Below, piece after piece: positions 46,277-56,253 of a stretch of DNA of 64,000 nt (position 1 is the stretch's first letter; each line of letters begins with the position of its first letter). This stretch comes from JBOCEF01 sp047610385 (GTDB lineage Bacteria; Pseudomonadota; Alphaproteobacteria; Rhodobacterales; Rhodobacteraceae). The stretch lies in assembly GCA_047610385.1 (NCBI GenBank), contig JBLGAC010000017.1, positions 1-64,000 of the forward strand, written 5' to 3'. Both the position numbers and the translations under genes were made by a program. The notes beneath the pieces were generated by a model. The model was not told the DNA's origin. It saw nothing but the letters and a program-made list of their open reading frames with translations, and did no database searches.

Positions 46277-48009
46277 ATGAAATCCCTGATCGGCGCGCTG
46301 GCCGACATGCTCAGCGTTGAGAAAGACGACCTGAAGTTCGGCTTCGTCAAGCTCACTGACATGGCGCCACTCACGATTGCCTATGGATAGGGCTATTTCG
46401 AAGATGAGGGTCTGTTCGTCACGCTTGAGCCACAGGCCAACTGGAAGGTGCTGCTGGACCGCGTGATCAACGGGCAGCTTGACGGCGCGCACATGTTGGC
46501 CGCCACCATCGGTTACGGCACTGAGGCGCGCATCTCCCCGCCCTTTTCCATGGACCTGAACGGCAACGGCTTGCCGGTGCACCCGATTTCAGCCTTAGCG
46601 CTTAAACCCATGATTAAAAAATACCGCGCCGCAGTGTTCAAGGGCATCGGCGTGCCAGTGATCACGGATTATGAGATCTGGAAGAACAATCTTGAAAAGG
46701 TGTTCGGCATCTCGGCCAAATTTACCGAGGACAACCCCAACACCGTTCTGGCGCTGACCAAGGCCCTGATCCGCGCCACCAAATGGCTGGATGAAAACGA
46801 CAACGCCCATTGCGCTGAGGCGGTGGAGATCATGGTGCGATCATAATACGTCGGTGCGGACGCCGAAGTGATCACCAACCCGATGACCAGCAGGTTTTAA
46901 TACGAAAAATGCGACAAGCGCGGTATCCCTGATTTCAACATGTTATACCTCTACTATGTGGCCTATTACTACTATCCAGACACTGTTTGTGAACTGAACC
47001 AGAAGCACCGCTGGGGCCAAATTGCTGACGCCTAGGCTTGGGACCCATAAAAAGAATTCCCATAAACTATCGGATGTGATTCAAACCTCCCAAAAATTGG
47101 GAAGCTTGCCATGTCCGATCATCACTTCTGGCTTACAGAAGCTCAGTTACTGCGTCTGCAGCCGCTTCTGCCCAAATAGACCGAGAGGCGTGCCGCGCGT
47201 CGATGACCGGCGGGTGATCAGCGCGATGGTCCATGTGATCCGCAACGGGCTGATGTGGCGCGATGCCCCCGCCGCCTATGGCCCGCACAAGACCCTGTAC
47301 AACCGCTTTGTGCGCTGGAGCCGAGCGGGCGTGTTTGATCGAATATTCGCAGCACTGGCCGCCGAGAGCGCGGCAACCGACACCGTGATGATCCCCTCTC
47401 GGCGATGCACGTATCGCCTGCCGGGCAGCGGGTCAGCGATTATCGCGGCACCGCGACCGTCTTGCCCGCGCTGCCAGACGCCGAAACCCTGATCGCCGAC
47501 AAGGGCGTCGAGGCGCGACTGGTTCCGCCACGCCCTGTCCGAACTGGACATCACGCAGTGCATTCCAGGGCGCAAGAACCGCAGGGCGCCAACCCCCTAT
47601 GACGCCAAAATCTACCAGCAGCGCAATCTGGTCGAGCGCATGTTCGAAAGGCTTAAGGACTGGCGCAGGATCGCCACGCGCTTTGAGCGCTGCGCCCACA
47701 CGTTCATGAGTGCCAACTGCATCGTTGCAACCATCATATTCTGGTTATGAGTCCTGAGCCTAGTATGACGAATTCGCAAAATCGATTTATCACCCAGACA
47801 TCTACCTGACCGCCACCAGAATGCTGGTCAAAGAAGGCCATGTCGCCGAAATTGATTTCCCTTGGGCGAGCGATGGCTACCGCGAACCGTTGTCCGATTT
47901 CATCGACGCAATGACCTATGACGGCAAAAAGCCGAACGCATACCTTCTGCAGTTCCTGATCACCCTGAAGGGCGATCAGAAAGTCGTCAGAAACGGCGTC
48001 AAAGTCTGA
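46277..48009 (+). pseudogene. nrtA: nrtA pseudogene (nitrate ABC transporter substrate-binding protein), IS-interrupted
   Basis: From ATG 46277 the frame reads VEKDDLKFGFVKLTDMAPL, a TAG at 46388-46390, then GYFEDEGLFVTLEPQANWKV, LDGAHML, PFSMDLNGNG, KGIGVPVITDYEIW and KALIRATKWLDENDNA: the conserved NrtA sequence. There are further stops at 46844-46846 and about 46898, two internal deletions (after AHML and after the PVHPIS segment), and an IS element at 47036-47759. The C-terminus resumes at about 47764 (YDEFAKSIYHPDIYLTA, SDGYREP, ITYDGK-like MTYDGKKPNAYL) and ends at TGA 48009. The protein would have been the periplasmic nitrate receptor. Confidence 0.92.
47036..47759 (+). mobile_element. 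IS5-family (IS427-like) element with decayed transposase
   Basis: The ends are imperfect inverted repeats: GCTTGGGACCCATAA at 47036 and, on the other strand, GCTCAGGACTCATAA ending at 47759. CTAG flanks both sides (47032-47035 and 47760-47763), a target duplication of the kind IS427-group elements make. The transposase runs from ATG 47111 to TGA 47750 in pieces: MSDHHFWLTEAQLLRL, a TAG, RVDDRRVISAMVHVIRNGLM, WRDAPAAYGPHKTLYNRF, a deletion after TDTVMI that removes a catalytic Asp region, then IPGRKNRRAPTPYDAKIYQQ and ERMFERLKDWRRIATRF. The element cannot move on its own. It splits nrtA. Confidence 0.88.
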
Positions 48010-48025
48010 TCCAGCGACTTGCCCG

Positions 48026-48575
48026 ATGCTGACCGTGACGCCCGCCGCACCCGTATTTTCACCCGCATCAACAAGGCGGGGACCTGAATCAACGTGCTTG
48101 GCCTGTCATGGCTGACGCCGATCCTGCGCATTGCCGCGGGCGACAACGCAAAGACCAACGCGCGCGATCTGTGGTGCCTGCTGGGCGTGCCGTTGCTGGC
48201 GATCTTTGCGCTTTGGGCGCAGCTGGCGTCGACGGTGCAGGTCTGGGAACAGGTCGGGGTGCTGCATGGCGATTGCCTGCGCAAAGCTGAGCGCGAAGAC
48301 GCCTTCATGGCCCGCCAGGGCGCACGCAATGCAAAGCTGATCGCACAGGGCAAGCGCGACAGTGTGAAATACCGTGCTTCTACCAGCGCGCCGATCTATT
48401 GTAGCCTGTTATGGACCTCTATCCAGACGGTGTTCTTCGGGTTCCTGCTGGCCACCATCATCGCCGTGCCAATCGGCATCGCCTGCGGGCTGTCGCCGAC
48501 CGCCAACGCTGCGTTCAACCCGATCATCCAGATTTTCAAGCCGGTGTCGCCGCTGGCATGGCGATGGCCTGACCC
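48026..48575 (+). pseudogene. nrtB: nrtB pseudogene (nitrate ABC transporter permease), truncated
   Basis: ATG 48026 opens MLTVTPAAPVFSPA, a frameshift follows near 48090, then SWLTPILRIAAGDNAKTNAR, LWAQLASTVQVWEQVGVLHG and the conserved SIQTVFFGFLLATIIAVPIG with IACGLSPTANAAFNPIIQIF and KPVSPLAW. The gene breaks off there. The remaining half, including the permease EAA loop, is missing, and the sequence runs straight into nrtC. A large deletion spanning the nrtB-nrtC junction explains both. Confidence 0.88.
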
Positions 48576-48981
48576 GTGAGGAAATCCTGAAGGACATCAA
48601 CCTGTCAGTGCGCGACGGCGAATTCCTTGCAATCCTTGGGTTCGCCGGCACCGGGAAATCCACGCTGATCAACCACATGGCCGGGCTGGACCACGCCAAG
48701 GACCGCCACCCCGCCGAACTGTCCGGCAGCATGCGCCAGCGCGTCGCCGTGGCCCGCGCCAACCTGCAAGATGAAATTGGGCGATCCTGCTGGCCGACCG
48801 CGTGGTGATGATGACCAACGGTCCACGCGCCACCATCGGCAAGATCATCGACGTGAACCTGCCCAGCCCACGCAGCCGCAAAGCGTTGCTCTAACACCCC
48901 AATTATTATGCCTACCGCGAGGAGGTCCTGTCCTTCTTGTCGGAATATGAACACGGCGCACACAAAAAGAACGCCGCCTGA
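48553..48981 (+). pseudogene. nrtC: nrtC pseudogene (nitrate transporter ATP-binding subunit), internally deleted
   Basis: It joins nrtB by deletion near 48553. Readable parts are REEILKDINLSVRDGEFLAI, Walker A GFAGTGKSTLINHMAGL, then after a gap RHPAELSGSMRQRVAVARAN (signature SGSMRQ rather than SGGMRQ) and LQDEI. Walker B and the D-loop are deleted. The C-terminal part (LLADRVVMMTNGPRATIGKI, RPRSRKALL-like SPRSRKALL) follows in another frame, with a TAA at 48892-48894 before YYAYREEVLSFLSEYEHGAH. The remnant ends at TGA 48979-48981. Confidence 0.88.
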
Positions 48982-49063
48982 TGGACGACGTGATCGGCGC
49001 GCGCGGGTGCCAGTGAAACCGCGGCGCAGCCTCAGTATTTCTGAACCGAGGTTGGAAGCTATC

Positions 49064-50764
49064 ATGGCACAGAAACTTTTTGTCATCGGTGCGGGCATGG
49101 CCTCCCGACGGGCGCTGGAGCATTTGTTCAACGCCGCCCCCGGCGTCTGGGACGTGACGTTTTTCAACACCAAACCTCGCGGGAACCACAACCGCATCAT
49201 GCTCTCGCCGGTTCTGTCGGGGGAAAAGACCTACGCGGACATCATCATCCACGATGCTGACGGGAATGGCGCGCACGGCGTGACCTGCCACCTTGGCGAG
49301 GCGATCATCAGCATCGACCGGGCCCGCAAAGTGGTGATCATCGCGGCGGGCAGGCCCGGCGCATCCGCGGTGGTGATCGGCGGCGGGCTGCTGGAAAACG
49401 ACCTGAAACGCCGCGGCATCATGGTGGATGAGTGCATGGTCACCTCGGACCCTGACATCCTGTCGGTGGGCGAATGTGTGGACCATGGCGGCATGGTCTA
49501 TGGCCTTGTGGTGCCGCTTTTCGACATGGCGCGCATGATCGCCAAAACCCTGACCGCCGGAGGTTTCGCTGAGGGCGAGGGCCGTGAGGAAATCGTGTAT
49601 CGCGGCGCTGCGCACGGGGTCTACCAGCGTCTGGTGATCGAAGGCGACCGGCTGATCGGCGCGATGATGTACGGCGAAACCGGCGGCGGATCGTGGTTTT
49701 TTGGCCAGATGAACGATGGGACCTACGTATCAGACACCCGCGACACGCTGGTCTTTGGCCCGGCCTATGCCAGGGGCACATCAGTGGACCCTATGGCGGC
49801 CGTTGCAGCATTGCCGAATGCGGAAATCTGCGGCTGCAACGGCGTGTGCAAAGGCCAGATCGTGGCCGCCATTCAGGCAGGCGCAGGTGATCTGGACGCA
49901 GTGCCTGCGGTGACCACGGCGTCGGGGTCCTGCCGCACCTGCACCGGGTTGGTGGAACAGGTCCTGGCCGTTACCCTCGGCGATGGTTTCAAGATGCCGG
50001 GGGCCAAACCGGTGCACACATGCACTGACCTGACCCATGAAGACGTGCGCCGCCTGATCAAATCACAGGCGCTGAAATCCATGCCTGCGGGGATGCAGCA
50101 GCTTGGGTGAAAAACCTCGTGCGGCTGGCATGTCTGCCGCCCGGCGCTGAACTATTGCCTGATTGCTGATTGGCCGCTGGACCATACCGACGACCCGTAG
50201 TCCCGGCTCATCAACGAACGCGCCCATGGCAGCATCCAAAAAGACGGCACATTCAGCGTGGTGTCGGGCCACGCCTACACCAAGGGTCTGCGCACGGTGA
50301 AAACCTGTGTCGGGACCAACTGGTGACGGTTCGCCGCACAAGGTCAAGCTTGGCGTTTCCGGCTGTCCGCGCAATTGCGCTGCGGCGACTTGCAAGGACA
50401 TCGGCGTGGACCACGGATATCAGATCTCTGCCAGTAGAGATGTGGGAATGGATCTAAATTAAATCGAAGCGCTGGCGCAGGTCGTGACTGAACAGAAGGC
50501 GATTGAGATGACCGCCGCCTTTGCCCAGATCCGTTGTAAAATGCCAGATACTTAGATCGCGCCTACAAATTGGCGGAAAAAGTCAGGCTTAATTTGGTGA
50601 AACAACAGATTGTTGAGGATCTGGAAACTCGCAAGGCGCTGGCCGCCCGGTTTGAGGTGTCCCAATCGGTGTATCGCAAGGCCCCCTACGCCGAACGCGC
50701 CACGGCACCTGAGGCGCGGCGGCTCCAACCCCTCGCGGATCTGAGCATGGAGGCCGCGCAATGA
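49064..50764 (+). pseudogene. nirB: nirB pseudogene (NADH nitrite reductase large subunit)
   Basis: From ATG 49064 an open frame runs to 50110, but it is not a working protein. The FAD domain begins KLFVIGAGMASRRALEHLF and keeps NRIMLSPVLSGEKTYADI and AVVIGGGLL, yet the parts between DDA-type segments (including the GSAPF region and most of the NAD domain) are deleted in frame. The [2Fe-2S] BFD-like domain survives (EICGCNGVCKGQIVAAI, SGSCRTCTGLVEQVL). After TGA 50110 the sirohaem half is in pieces (ADWPLDHTDD, stop, SRLINERAHGSIQKDGTFSV; KLGVSGCPRNCAAATCKDIG in another frame), ending LAARFEVSQSVYRKAPYAE before TGA 50764. The siroheme/Fe4S region is largely deleted. Confidence 0.9.
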
Positions 50765-50833
50765 CCGACTGGGTCGACATCGGCGCGCTGGACGCCCCCC
50801 CCCCGCCGCGGCGCTGCGGGCAGAGCGCGCGGC
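50761..50833 (+). pseudogene. nirD: nirD remnant (nitrite reductase small subunit, N-terminus)
   Basis: ATG 50761 overlaps the nirB stop. Only MTDWVDIGALDAPPP, the typical NirD beginning, can be read. The Rieske-like body is gone and the sequence runs into nasA, so one deletion removed nearly the whole gene. Confidence 0.7.
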
Positions 50834-52144
50834 ATGACCGGGCCAGACGGCCTGGGCGCCGTGCGCACCGCCTGCCCCTGTCGCGGCGTGCGCGGCGGCG
50901 TGATCGCGGCCCCTGACGGCAAGGGCGGCGCAGTGATCCACGGCGACAAGGACCACCCTGCCAATCTGGGGTGCCTGTGCTCCAAAGGTGCGGCATTGGG
51001 CGAAACCATCGACATAGAGGGGCGCCTGCTGCCCCCCGTGATCAATGGCAGGCCAGCGTCATGGGGCCGATAACGCGGTCATCAACTGCCATCTGGCCAC
51101 CGGCCGCATCGGGTGCCCCCGCATAGGGGCGTTCAGCATCACCGGCCAGCCCAACGCCATGGGCAGGCGCGTGCCGACTGGCAGATCATCTGCGATGTGG
51201 CCGCGGCGATGGGCTGGCGCGGGGCCGCGCCAAGGTGGGCGCATGTTTGCCAATGGCGGGTTCTTCACCCCGTCGGGCAAAGGGCGGATATTGGCGCTGA
51301 TCCCGGCGGCCCCGGCGCAGGCGCTGTCGCCCGCCTATCCGCTGCGCGTTAACACCGGGCGCACGCGCGACCAGTGGCACACCATGACCCACGCTGGCAA
51401 ATCCCCGCATCTGAACCAGCACATGGGCGAGCCGTGGTTGGAAATTCACCCCACCGACGCCGCCGCCATCGCGCGGGTCGAAAGCGCACATGGCGCGGCG
51501 CTGCTGCACTGGACCGGCGAGCTGGCATCAATGGCCCGCGTCTGCACCCTGCCGCGGGCAGAAGCGGACCCGGTTTCGGGCTAGCCAGAGCTGAAAACAG
51601 CCGCCGTGCGCGTGGTGCCGTGGCCCGCACCGCGTGGTACGGGTTTGCCGCGTCCTCAGCGCAATTTCGCCCAACCAGCGGGTATTGGGCCCGGCCGCGC
51701 ACCCGCACTGGCTGGCGCGCTGAACTGGCCGATCTGACTGTGCCGGACGATTGGGAAAGCTACGCCCGCGCGCTGTTCGCCATGCCCGGCGCCGACACTG
51801 TGATGGTGTACTACGCGTCCCGCGATGCCGCCCTTTTCGCCGCAAACGGGCCGGTGGCCCTGTCGCGCGGCTATGTTGTTGCGCAACTGGCCAATGGCTC
51901 CACCCCAAGGCAGATGCTGGCGGGCCGCCCCGGTGAGCACATGCCCGACCCCGGCGCCATTGTCTGCGCGGGCTTTGACGTGGATGTGAACACCAGACTG
52001 GCAGCCATCGCCGATCAGGGTCTGGCCGATATCAGCGCGATCGGTCAGGCCTTGCAGGCAGGGTTCAATTGCGGGTCCTGCCGCCCTGAATTGCAGGCGT
52101 TGCTGAACGGCGCCCACGCATCCGCGAAAGAGGCCGCCGAGTGA
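50834..52144 (+). pseudogene. nasA: nasA pseudogene (assimilatory nitrate reductase catalytic subunit)
   Basis: ATG 50834 gives MTGPDGLGAVRTACP, then CRGVRGGVIAAPDGKGG where CxxCxxxC (normally CPYCGVGCG) should be, so the [4Fe-4S] ligands are lost. LCSKGAALGETIDIEGRLL and NGRPASWG follow. Most of the molybdopterin domain is deleted; survivors are INCHLATGRIGCPRIGAFSI, TGQPNAMG, then PAYPLRVNTGRTRDQWHTMT and HAGKSPHLNQHMGEPWLEIH. After a TAG at about 51582 the C-terminal [2Fe-2S] domain can be read, with one Cys changed (IVCAGFDVDVNT where CAC is usual) and AGFNCGSCRPELQALL. Family length is near 870 residues; about half remains. Confidence 0.9.
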
Positions 52145-53041
52145 TCGACCCCACCGCCCTTGCAGGCCATGTGCGCAAGTTAGGGCGCGGACCGGGCTGA
52201 TCGCGCAACCTGACCCGCCCTGAGGCGCGCGAGGTCATGGAGATCATCCTCTCAGGCGGCGGTGCCCCTGAGGCGGTCGGTGCAATTTGAATGCTGATGC
52301 GGTTTCGCGGTGAAAACCCCGATGAAATCGCGGGCTTTGTCGATGCGATGCGCGGCCGGGCGGCGGGGCGGGGTTTCGGGTGCTGATCCACGGCTGGAAC
52401 AGCCATCCGGGCGTGGCCGACCCGCGCGCATCGCTGACCAATGCCGGGATCGCGCTAGCAGGCAGCCCCAAGGCGGCGCGCGACGCGCTGGCGGGCGCTG
52501 GCATCGTGTATGCACCACTTGATTCGCTGGATCCGGCGCTGCTGGACCTGCTGCGGCTGCGGCTGCGCGAAAAGCTGGGCCTGCGATCTGCGGTCAACAC
52601 CGCGCTGCGGGCTTGGAACCCGGGCGGGGCGCGCGCATCGGTGCAAGGCGCCCCCCCCTATCGCCCGCTGGCGCGCGATGCGGCCGAGGCGTTGGGCCAG
52701 CAGGCGATGATCGCGATCAAAGGTGGTGGCGGCGAATTAGAACGCCGTCCCGGCAAATCCGTGACCCTTGAAGGCCTGATCGGCGGCCAGCAGATCCAGG
52801 CCATCGCCCCGCCCCTGATCGACAAAACCCAGCGCCTGAGCGATTGGGGGCGACAAGACCGCACTGGCGCGCCTGCCTGCGCTTTGGGCCAGCGACATCC
52901 ACGACCCGTTCGCCGCGGCGATTGTGACCGGCACCGCCGCGCTGGCGCTTGTGACCCTTTGGTGCTGCGCCTGACATTGCCGCGGCAGATGACACGGCGG
53001 CCCGGCTTTGGCGCGACCGCGCGCAGCATTCGAAAGGCTGA
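52141..53041 (+). pseudogene. GT3-family (anthranilate phosphoribosyltransferase-like) gene of the nas cluster, decayed
   Basis: GTG 52141 overlaps the nasA stop. VIDPTALAGHVRKLGRGPG, TGA, RNLTRPEAREVMEIILSGGG, TGA and LMRFRGENPDEIAGFVDAMR match the helical N-terminal domain of TrpD-like proteins often annotated as glycosyl transferase family 3 in Rhodobacteraceae nitrate clusters. VLIHGWNSHPGVADPRA, SLDPALLDLLRLRLREKLGL, ALGQQAMIAIKGGGGELERR and RPGKSVTLEGL follow in a second frame; the end is in a third. Its role in nitrate assimilation is not established. Confidence 0.75.
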
Positions 53042-53045
53042 CATC

Positions 53046-53758
53046 ATGCCCCGCGCATCCTCGGGCGCGTGGCCCCGGCGCGGCGCGGGTTTGCGTCCCC
53101 GATTGGCACCGGGCCGGGATCGGCCGATCTGATCGCCCTGCGCGGTGCCAAGCGGATCGAGGCCGCGGAGGTGTTCTGTATGACCGGCTTATCGACATGC
53201 GGCTGCTGGATCTGGCCGCGCCATCGGCCGAAGTGATCCATGTGCGCAAGGACCCGAACGGCCCCGCATGGCAGCAACCCCAAATCAACGCGCTGCTGGT
53301 GGCCAGAACCGCGGTGGGCAAGCGGGCCATGCGCCTGAAATACGGCGATCCCGGCGTGTTTGACCTTGGCGGCGAAGAAGCCGCGGCGCTGTCTGCCGCG
53401 CGATTGGCGTGGAAGATCGTGCCCGGCGTCACCTCAGCCTCCGCCACATGTGCCGCCGCGGGGGGCTTTTGGGCCGAACACGGCGCCAACGACACGCTGG
53501 TGCTGGCCACCAGCCAATTGCGCGCGGGCGCTGAGGCCCCCGATTGGGCCAGCCATCTGCGCCCCGGCGCGGCCATTGCGTTGGATATGGGCGTCAAATC
53601 CGCGCCTCAGATGCAGGCGGGCCTTTGCAGGCGGGCCATTCGCCCGACCTGTCGGTCGATGTGATTGCTGGGGCCGAGACCCCGCGCTGATCCTGATCCG
53701 GCACCGCAAAGGTCGTGCCGCGGTGCTGTCGCCGATGGCCCGGCAGGTGGCGATTTAG
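53046..53758 (+). pseudogene. Uroporphyrin-III C-methyltransferase (cobA/cysG-like) pseudogene
   Basis: ATG 53046 begins MPRASSGAW; the SUMT start (GTGPGSADLIALRGAKRIEA) lies in another frame. From about 53170 the frame reads LYDRLIDMRLLDLAAPSAEV, ALLVARTAVGKRAMRLKYGD (RLKSGDP is normal), GGEEAAALSAARLAWKIVPG, VTSASATCAAAGGF, ERGANDTLVLAT-like EHGANDTLVLAT and MGVKSAPQMQAG. Further frameshifts precede the tail (HRKGRAAVLSPMARQVAI, TAG 53756-53758). It would have made precorrin-2 for the sirohaem of NirB, so its loss fits the loss of that enzyme. Confidence 0.88.
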
Positions 53759-53777
53759 GCCTGCGACAAACCAGTCC

Positions 53778-53808
53778 TTGACCCTCCAGTCACTGGAAGC
53801 TCCATATG
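53778..53808 (+). promoter_or_regulatory. CueR-type promoter of copA
   Basis: TTGACC at 53778-53783 is followed by the interrupted dyad ACCCTCC-N7-GGAAGCT (53781-53801), the CueR operator pattern, and CATATG at 53803-53808 stands at the long 19-base spacing that MerR-family activators require. Transcription from here would begin after 53806, which excludes the ATG at 53806 as the start and supports ATG 53845. Confidence 0.75.
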
Positions 53809-53844
53809 AGTGCGGAACACCTTTTGCATGAAAGGCTCCGCCCG

Positions 53845-56253
53845 ATGGCCGATGCCGCGATCCTCTCCTCCCCACCGCTTGCCCTGACCGTGACAGGCAT
53901 GACCTGCGCCAATTGCGCGGGCCGTGTTGAACGCGCGCTTGCCGCCATGCCCGGCGTGGCGGCGGCAAACGTAAACCTTGCGCTTGAACGTGCCACAGTC
54001 ACGCTGGCGCCCGGCGCTGCGATCACGCTGGGCGACGCCGCCGCGGCGGTGCGCCATGCTGGCTATGCCGCGCGTGAGGTGCGCGTGACGCTGGCCGTGC
54101 AAGGCATGACCTGCGCAAGCTGTGCGGGCCGGGTGGAAAAGGCGCTGAACGCAGCCCCTGGCGTGATCGGTGCCACCGTCAATCTGGCCACCGAAACCGC
54201 CGCCATCCGCGTTGTGGCTGAGGCCGCGGACCCCGCCCCCCTGATCGCCGTGATACGCCACGCAGGCTATGACGCGCGCGTCGAAGGCGACGGGGTCCAA
54301 GAGGCCGCCGCCGCCGATCTGGCCACCGCGCGCCGCGACCGCACGGAACTGATCCTCGCCGTCATACTGACCGCGCCGCTGGTCGGGCAGATGGTGCTGA
54401 TGAGCGTTGGGATCATGGCGCATCTGCCGGTCTGGGCGGAATTCGCGCTTGCCGCCCCGGTGCAGATCTGGATCGGGCGGCGGTTCCATATCGGCGCGGT
54501 CGCGGCGATCCGGGCGGGCACGGGCAATATGGACGTGCTGGTGGCAATGGGGACCTGGGCCGCGTTCCTGTATTCCACCGCCTTGGTGCTGACGCGCGGA
54601 GACGCCGCCGCAGGCCACCTTTATTTCGAAGCATCAGCGGTCATCATCACCCTGGTGCTGTTCGGCAAATGGCTTGAAACACGGGCCAAACGCTCTGCCT
54701 CCGCGGCGCTGCGTGCGCTGATGGCGCTGCGCCCTGACCGCGCCACCGTGCTGCGCGCAGGCGCCGAAATCGACGTGCCGATCGCAGATGTGGTCCGCGG
54801 CGACGTGGTCGTGGTGCGCCCCGGCGAACGCATCGCCGTGGATGGCGTGATCATCCGCGGGGAAACCGAGATCGACGAAAGCCTGGTGACCGGTGAGCCG
54901 CTGCCCGTCACCCGCGGCAAGGGCGATCCGGCGGTGGCCGGCAGCATCAACGGTCCCGGCCTGATCCGCATCCGGGCTGAGGCGGTTGGCCCCGACAGCA
55001 CCATCGCCCGCATCGCAAAAATGGTCGCTGAGGCACAGACCGGCAAAGCCCCGATCCAGCGTCTGGTGGACCGGATTTCGGCGGTGTTCGTGCCCGTGGT
55101 GCTGGTGCTGGCCATGCTGACGCTGGCAGGCTGGATGGCCGCAGGCGCCCAGTTTGAATATGCGTTCACCGCTGCGGTGTCGGTGCTGGTGATCGCGTGC
55201 CCCTGCGCCCTCGGCCTTGCCACCCCCACCGCGCTGGTGGCGGGAACCGGGGCGGCGGCGCGTGCGGGCATTTTGATAAAGGACATCGAGACCTTGGAGC
55301 GCGCGGGCCGCATCGACACGGTGATCTTTGACAAGACCGGCACCCTGACCATGGGCGCGCCGGAACTGTCGGACATCTGCGCATTGGGCGATGAGGACGA
55401 GGCCGCGCTGCTGACCCTCGCCGCCGCCGCGCAGGCCGGGTCGGAGCATCCGCTGGGCCGCGCCATCATCGGTGCCGCCAAGGACCGCGGACTGACCTGG
55501 CCTGAGGCTGAGGATTTCCGCGCGCAGATCGGCGCAGGCGTCACCGCAACCTTGGATGGCACACAGATCCGCATGGGCCGCCGCGATTTCGCCGCCACGA
55601 ACGCTGCGCCAAAGGACGTCGCCGCCGCCGACGCGCTGACCATCGGCGGGCGCACCGTGATCTGGCTGTCGCGCGATGGGCAGGCGCTGGCGCTGTTCGC
55701 GCTGGCCGACGCGCTGCGCCCGGATGCGCGCGGGGCGGTCGCGGCGCTGAAGGCACGGGGCCTGCGGGTCATGCTGCTGACCGGGGACAACCGTGCCTCA
55801 GCTGCGCGGATCGCCGAAATGCTGTCCATCGACGAGGTGGAGGCTGAGGTCCGCCCCGAGGGTAAAGCCGCCGCCGTGACCGCCCTGATCGCCAAAGGCC
55901 GCCGCGTTGCCATGGTCGGGGACGGCATCAACGACGCGCCCGCGCTTGCCGCCGCCGATCTGGGCGTGGCCATGGGCGGTGGCGCTGATGTGGCCATGGA
56001 AACCGCCGGCATGGCCCTGATGCGCCCGCGCCCGTCGCTGGTTCCCGCGGCGCTGTCGGTGGCGCGGGCGACGGCGCGCAAGATCCGCCAGAACCTGTTC
56101 TGGGCGTTTGCGTACAATCTGGTGTGCCTGCCGGTGGCGATGATGGGCTGGCTGGACCCGTCTGTGGCCGGGGCTGCGATGGCGCTCAGCTCGGTCTCAG
56201 TCGCGGGGAACGCGCTGTTGCTGAAACGCTGGCGCCCGGAAGCAGAGGCATGA
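53845..56253 (+). CDS. copA: Copper-exporting P1B-type ATPase
   Basis: An 802-residue inner-membrane pump that exports Cu(I). It has two N-terminal heavy-metal-associated domains with GMTCANC and GMTCASC, then membrane spans, the actuator motif VTGEPLPV, the metal-site CPC motif (IACPCALGLATP), the phosphorylation site DKTGTLT, and GDGINDAPAL in the P-domain. HPLGRAI marks the nucleotide-binding domain (SEHPLGRAI). I chose ATG 53845 (GAAAGG 9 bases upstream) over the in-frame ATG 53806 because the -10 of the CueR-type promoter overlaps the latter. The stop overlaps the cueR ATG, so pump and sensor are one operon. It begins about 90 bases after the dead nitrate cluster and is intact. Confidence 0.96.
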   Translation: MADAAILSSPPLALTVTGMTCANCAGRVERALAAMPGVAAANVNLALERATVTLAPGAAITLGDAAAAVRHAGYAAREVRVTLAVQGMTCASCAGRVEKALNAAPGVIGATVNLATETAAIRVVAEAADPAPLIAVIRHAGYDARVEGDGVQEAAAADLATARRDRTELILAVILTAPLVGQMVLMSVGIMAHLPVWAEFALAAPVQIWIGRRFHIGAVAAIRAGTGNMDVLVAMGTWAAFLYSTALVLTRGDAAAGHLYFEASAVIITLVLFGKWLETRAKRSASAALRALMALRPDRATVLRAGAEIDVPIADVVRGDVVVVRPGERIAVDGVIIRGETEIDESLVTGEPLPVTRGKGDPAVAGSINGPGLIRIRAEAVGPDSTIARIAKMVAEAQTGKAPIQRLVDRISAVFVPVVLVLAMLTLAGWMAAGAQFEYAFTAAVSVLVIACPCALGLATPTALVAGTGAAARAGILIKDIETLERAGRIDTVIFDKTGTLTMGAPELSDICALGDEDEAALLTLAAAAQAGSEHPLGRAIIGAAKDRGLTWPEAEDFRAQIGAGVTATLDGTQIRMGRRDFAATNAAPKDVAAADALTIGGRTVIWLSRDGQALALFALADALRPDARGAVAALKARGLRVMLLTGDNRASAARIAEMLSIDEVEAEVRPEGKAAAVTALIAKGRRVAMVGDGINDAPALAAADLGVAMGGGADVAMETAGMALMRPRPSLVPAALSVARATARKIRQNLFWAFAYNLVCLPVAMMGWLDPSVAGAAMALSSVSVAGNALLLKRWRPEAEA

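Noticed and set aside
49064..50110. Intact 348-codon protein in the nitrate cluster
   Set aside because: The frame is open, but it is a nirB fragment with in-frame deletions of the FAD/NAD core, so it is part of the pseudogene rather than a functional gene.
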